This document shows, piece by piece, positions 63,471 to 64,000 of a stretch of DNA of 64,000 nucleotides. Position numbers and translations under genes: made by a program. This DNA comes from Glycomyces buryatensis (GTDB lineage: Bacteria; Actinomycetota; Actinomycetes; Mycobacteriales; Micromonosporaceae): positions 992-64,991 of the forward strand of contig NZ_STGY01000032.1 of assembly GCF_004912275.1 (NCBI RefSeq). Reading direction: 5' to 3'. Numbering within the stretch: the first letter of the stretch is position 1; each line of letters starts with the position of its first letter. A model generated the notes under the pieces. It saw only the letters and a program-made list of their open reading frames with translations. It searched no databases and had not been told where the DNA came from.

Positions 63471-64000
63471 TCAGTCGAAGATCAGTCCGCAGAGCGCCGC
63501 TTCGGTGCGGGCGGTGTAGTCGAAGAAGGCCGCGTCGTCGGCGGTCACGTTCGTCAGATGCCCGTGCAGCTCATACGAGATGATGCCGACGAGGCGGTTC
63601 CAGGCCAGGATGAGGCGCGCGACCTCGCCGGGGGTGAACTCCTCGCCTTCCAAGAGCCGCAACATGTCCGGTTCGATGGCGGCCGGGTCGCAGGTCGGGC
63701 CCGGAGGCGGAATGAGGGCGCCCGAGCGCTTGGCGTCGGAGGTGATTCGCGCGAGCGCCAGCGGCATTCGGCCGGCGACCGTGACGGTGATGTGCGGGGC
63801 GATGTAGCCGGGGATCGGGGTGCCGAAGATGAGGGCGAACTCGTGGCGGTTGGCCAGCGACCACTCGCGGACTGCGCGCCAGACCGCGAGCCAGCGTTCG
63901 ATCGGGTCGGCGACCGGGAGGTCGGCATTCTCCGCCGCCGCGCCGATCTCGTTGTACGCCTCCACTATCAGGGCGGTCAGGAGTTCGTCGCGGCTGGCGA
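63471..64000 (-). CDS. TetR-family regulator, 5' end beyond window
   Basis: 176 codons up to the window edge; the frame remains open to 64000 (A-S-R-D-E-L-L-T-A-L-I-V-E-A-Y before the internal GTG 63965), so the HTH lies mostly outside. The visible part is the TetR C-terminal ligand domain of the WHG/TetR_C_13 kind: R-W-L-A-V-W-R-A-V-R-E-W, E-F-A-L-I-F-G-T-P-I-P-G-Y, and E-L-H-G-H-L. Target unknown. Confidence 0.85.
   Translation of the reverse strand, partial: ASRDELLTALIVEAYNEIGAAAENADLPVADPIERWLAVWRAVREWSLANRHEFALIFGTPIPGYIAPHITVTVAGRMPLALARITSDAKRSGALIPPPGPTCDPAAIEPDMLRLLEGEEFTPGEVARLILAWNRLVGIISYELHGHLTNVTADDAAFFDYTARTEAALCGLIFD

Overview
The window is chromosomal DNA of a high-GC actinomycete (Actinomycetota). 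The evidence is the third-position G/C bias, many GTG starts, ATGA-coupled operons, a mycothiol S-conjugate amidase, the prfB-ftsE-ftsX-(M23)-smpB-ssrA block, and the mce / thiolase / meaB block next to two DivIVA-type coiled-coil genes, which is the neighbourhood of scy and filP in Streptomyces. These features suggest a mycelial or tip-growing lineage. Genus cannot be fixed from sequence alone; a Glycomycetales or Micromonosporales relative is only a guess.

Layout. 0-4 kb: a three-gene minus-strand operon of the SCO2522/SCO2523/SCO2524 type with a variant P-loop protein. 4-5.5 kb: three tandem tiny membrane genes, two with Gly-rich tails, then a GNAT. 5.6-10.1 kb: a Crp-like regulator followed by a translationally coupled operon of a class III nucleotide-cyclase-like protein, a STAND/NLR-like protein with a decayed P-loop, and a coiled-coil protein. 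The C-terminus of the first and the N-terminus of the second carry the same short motif. This is the strongest candidate for an undescribed signalling or defence system. 10.1-20.6 kb: housekeeping (DUF4233-folC-valS, meaB-thiolase, mce) and the Scy/FilP-like pair. 20.6-24.7 kb: an MmsAB/ChvE-type sugar ABC transporter. 24.7-42.1 kb: mixed core genes (pseudokinase, ung, ilvA, MsmK/UgpC-type ATPase, greA, DUF4307, mca, YqgE) plus small regulatory and metabolic genes and three copies of an intergenic hairpin repeat.

42.2-54.8 kb is accessory DNA: a small HTH gene, two hypotheticals, a broken IS5-like transposase, a low-GC HEPN plus ATPase cassette, an XRE/NUDIX and AHCY-like/NUDIX module, a replication-relaxation protein, and a large serine recombinase whose reading frame runs into the 3' end of ssrA. 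The arrangement suggests an island inserted at the tmRNA gene. 54.7-60 kb returns to the core: ssrA, smpB, an M23 peptidase, ftsX, ftsE and a prfB whose stop-codon recognition tripeptide reads S-K-Y instead of S-P-F. 60-64 kb holds a PadR regulator, a Ser/Thr kinase, a divergent PP2C phosphatase and a TetR regulator cut by the window end.

How they work together: folC/valS, greA, smpB/ssrA and prfB serve translation and transcription; mce/meaB support methylmalonyl-CoA metabolism; ftsEX and the M23 peptidase probably form a cell-wall hydrolase activation complex; the kinase and PP2C form a reversible phosphorylation pair. Functional claims rest on motif reading only; no database search was possible.
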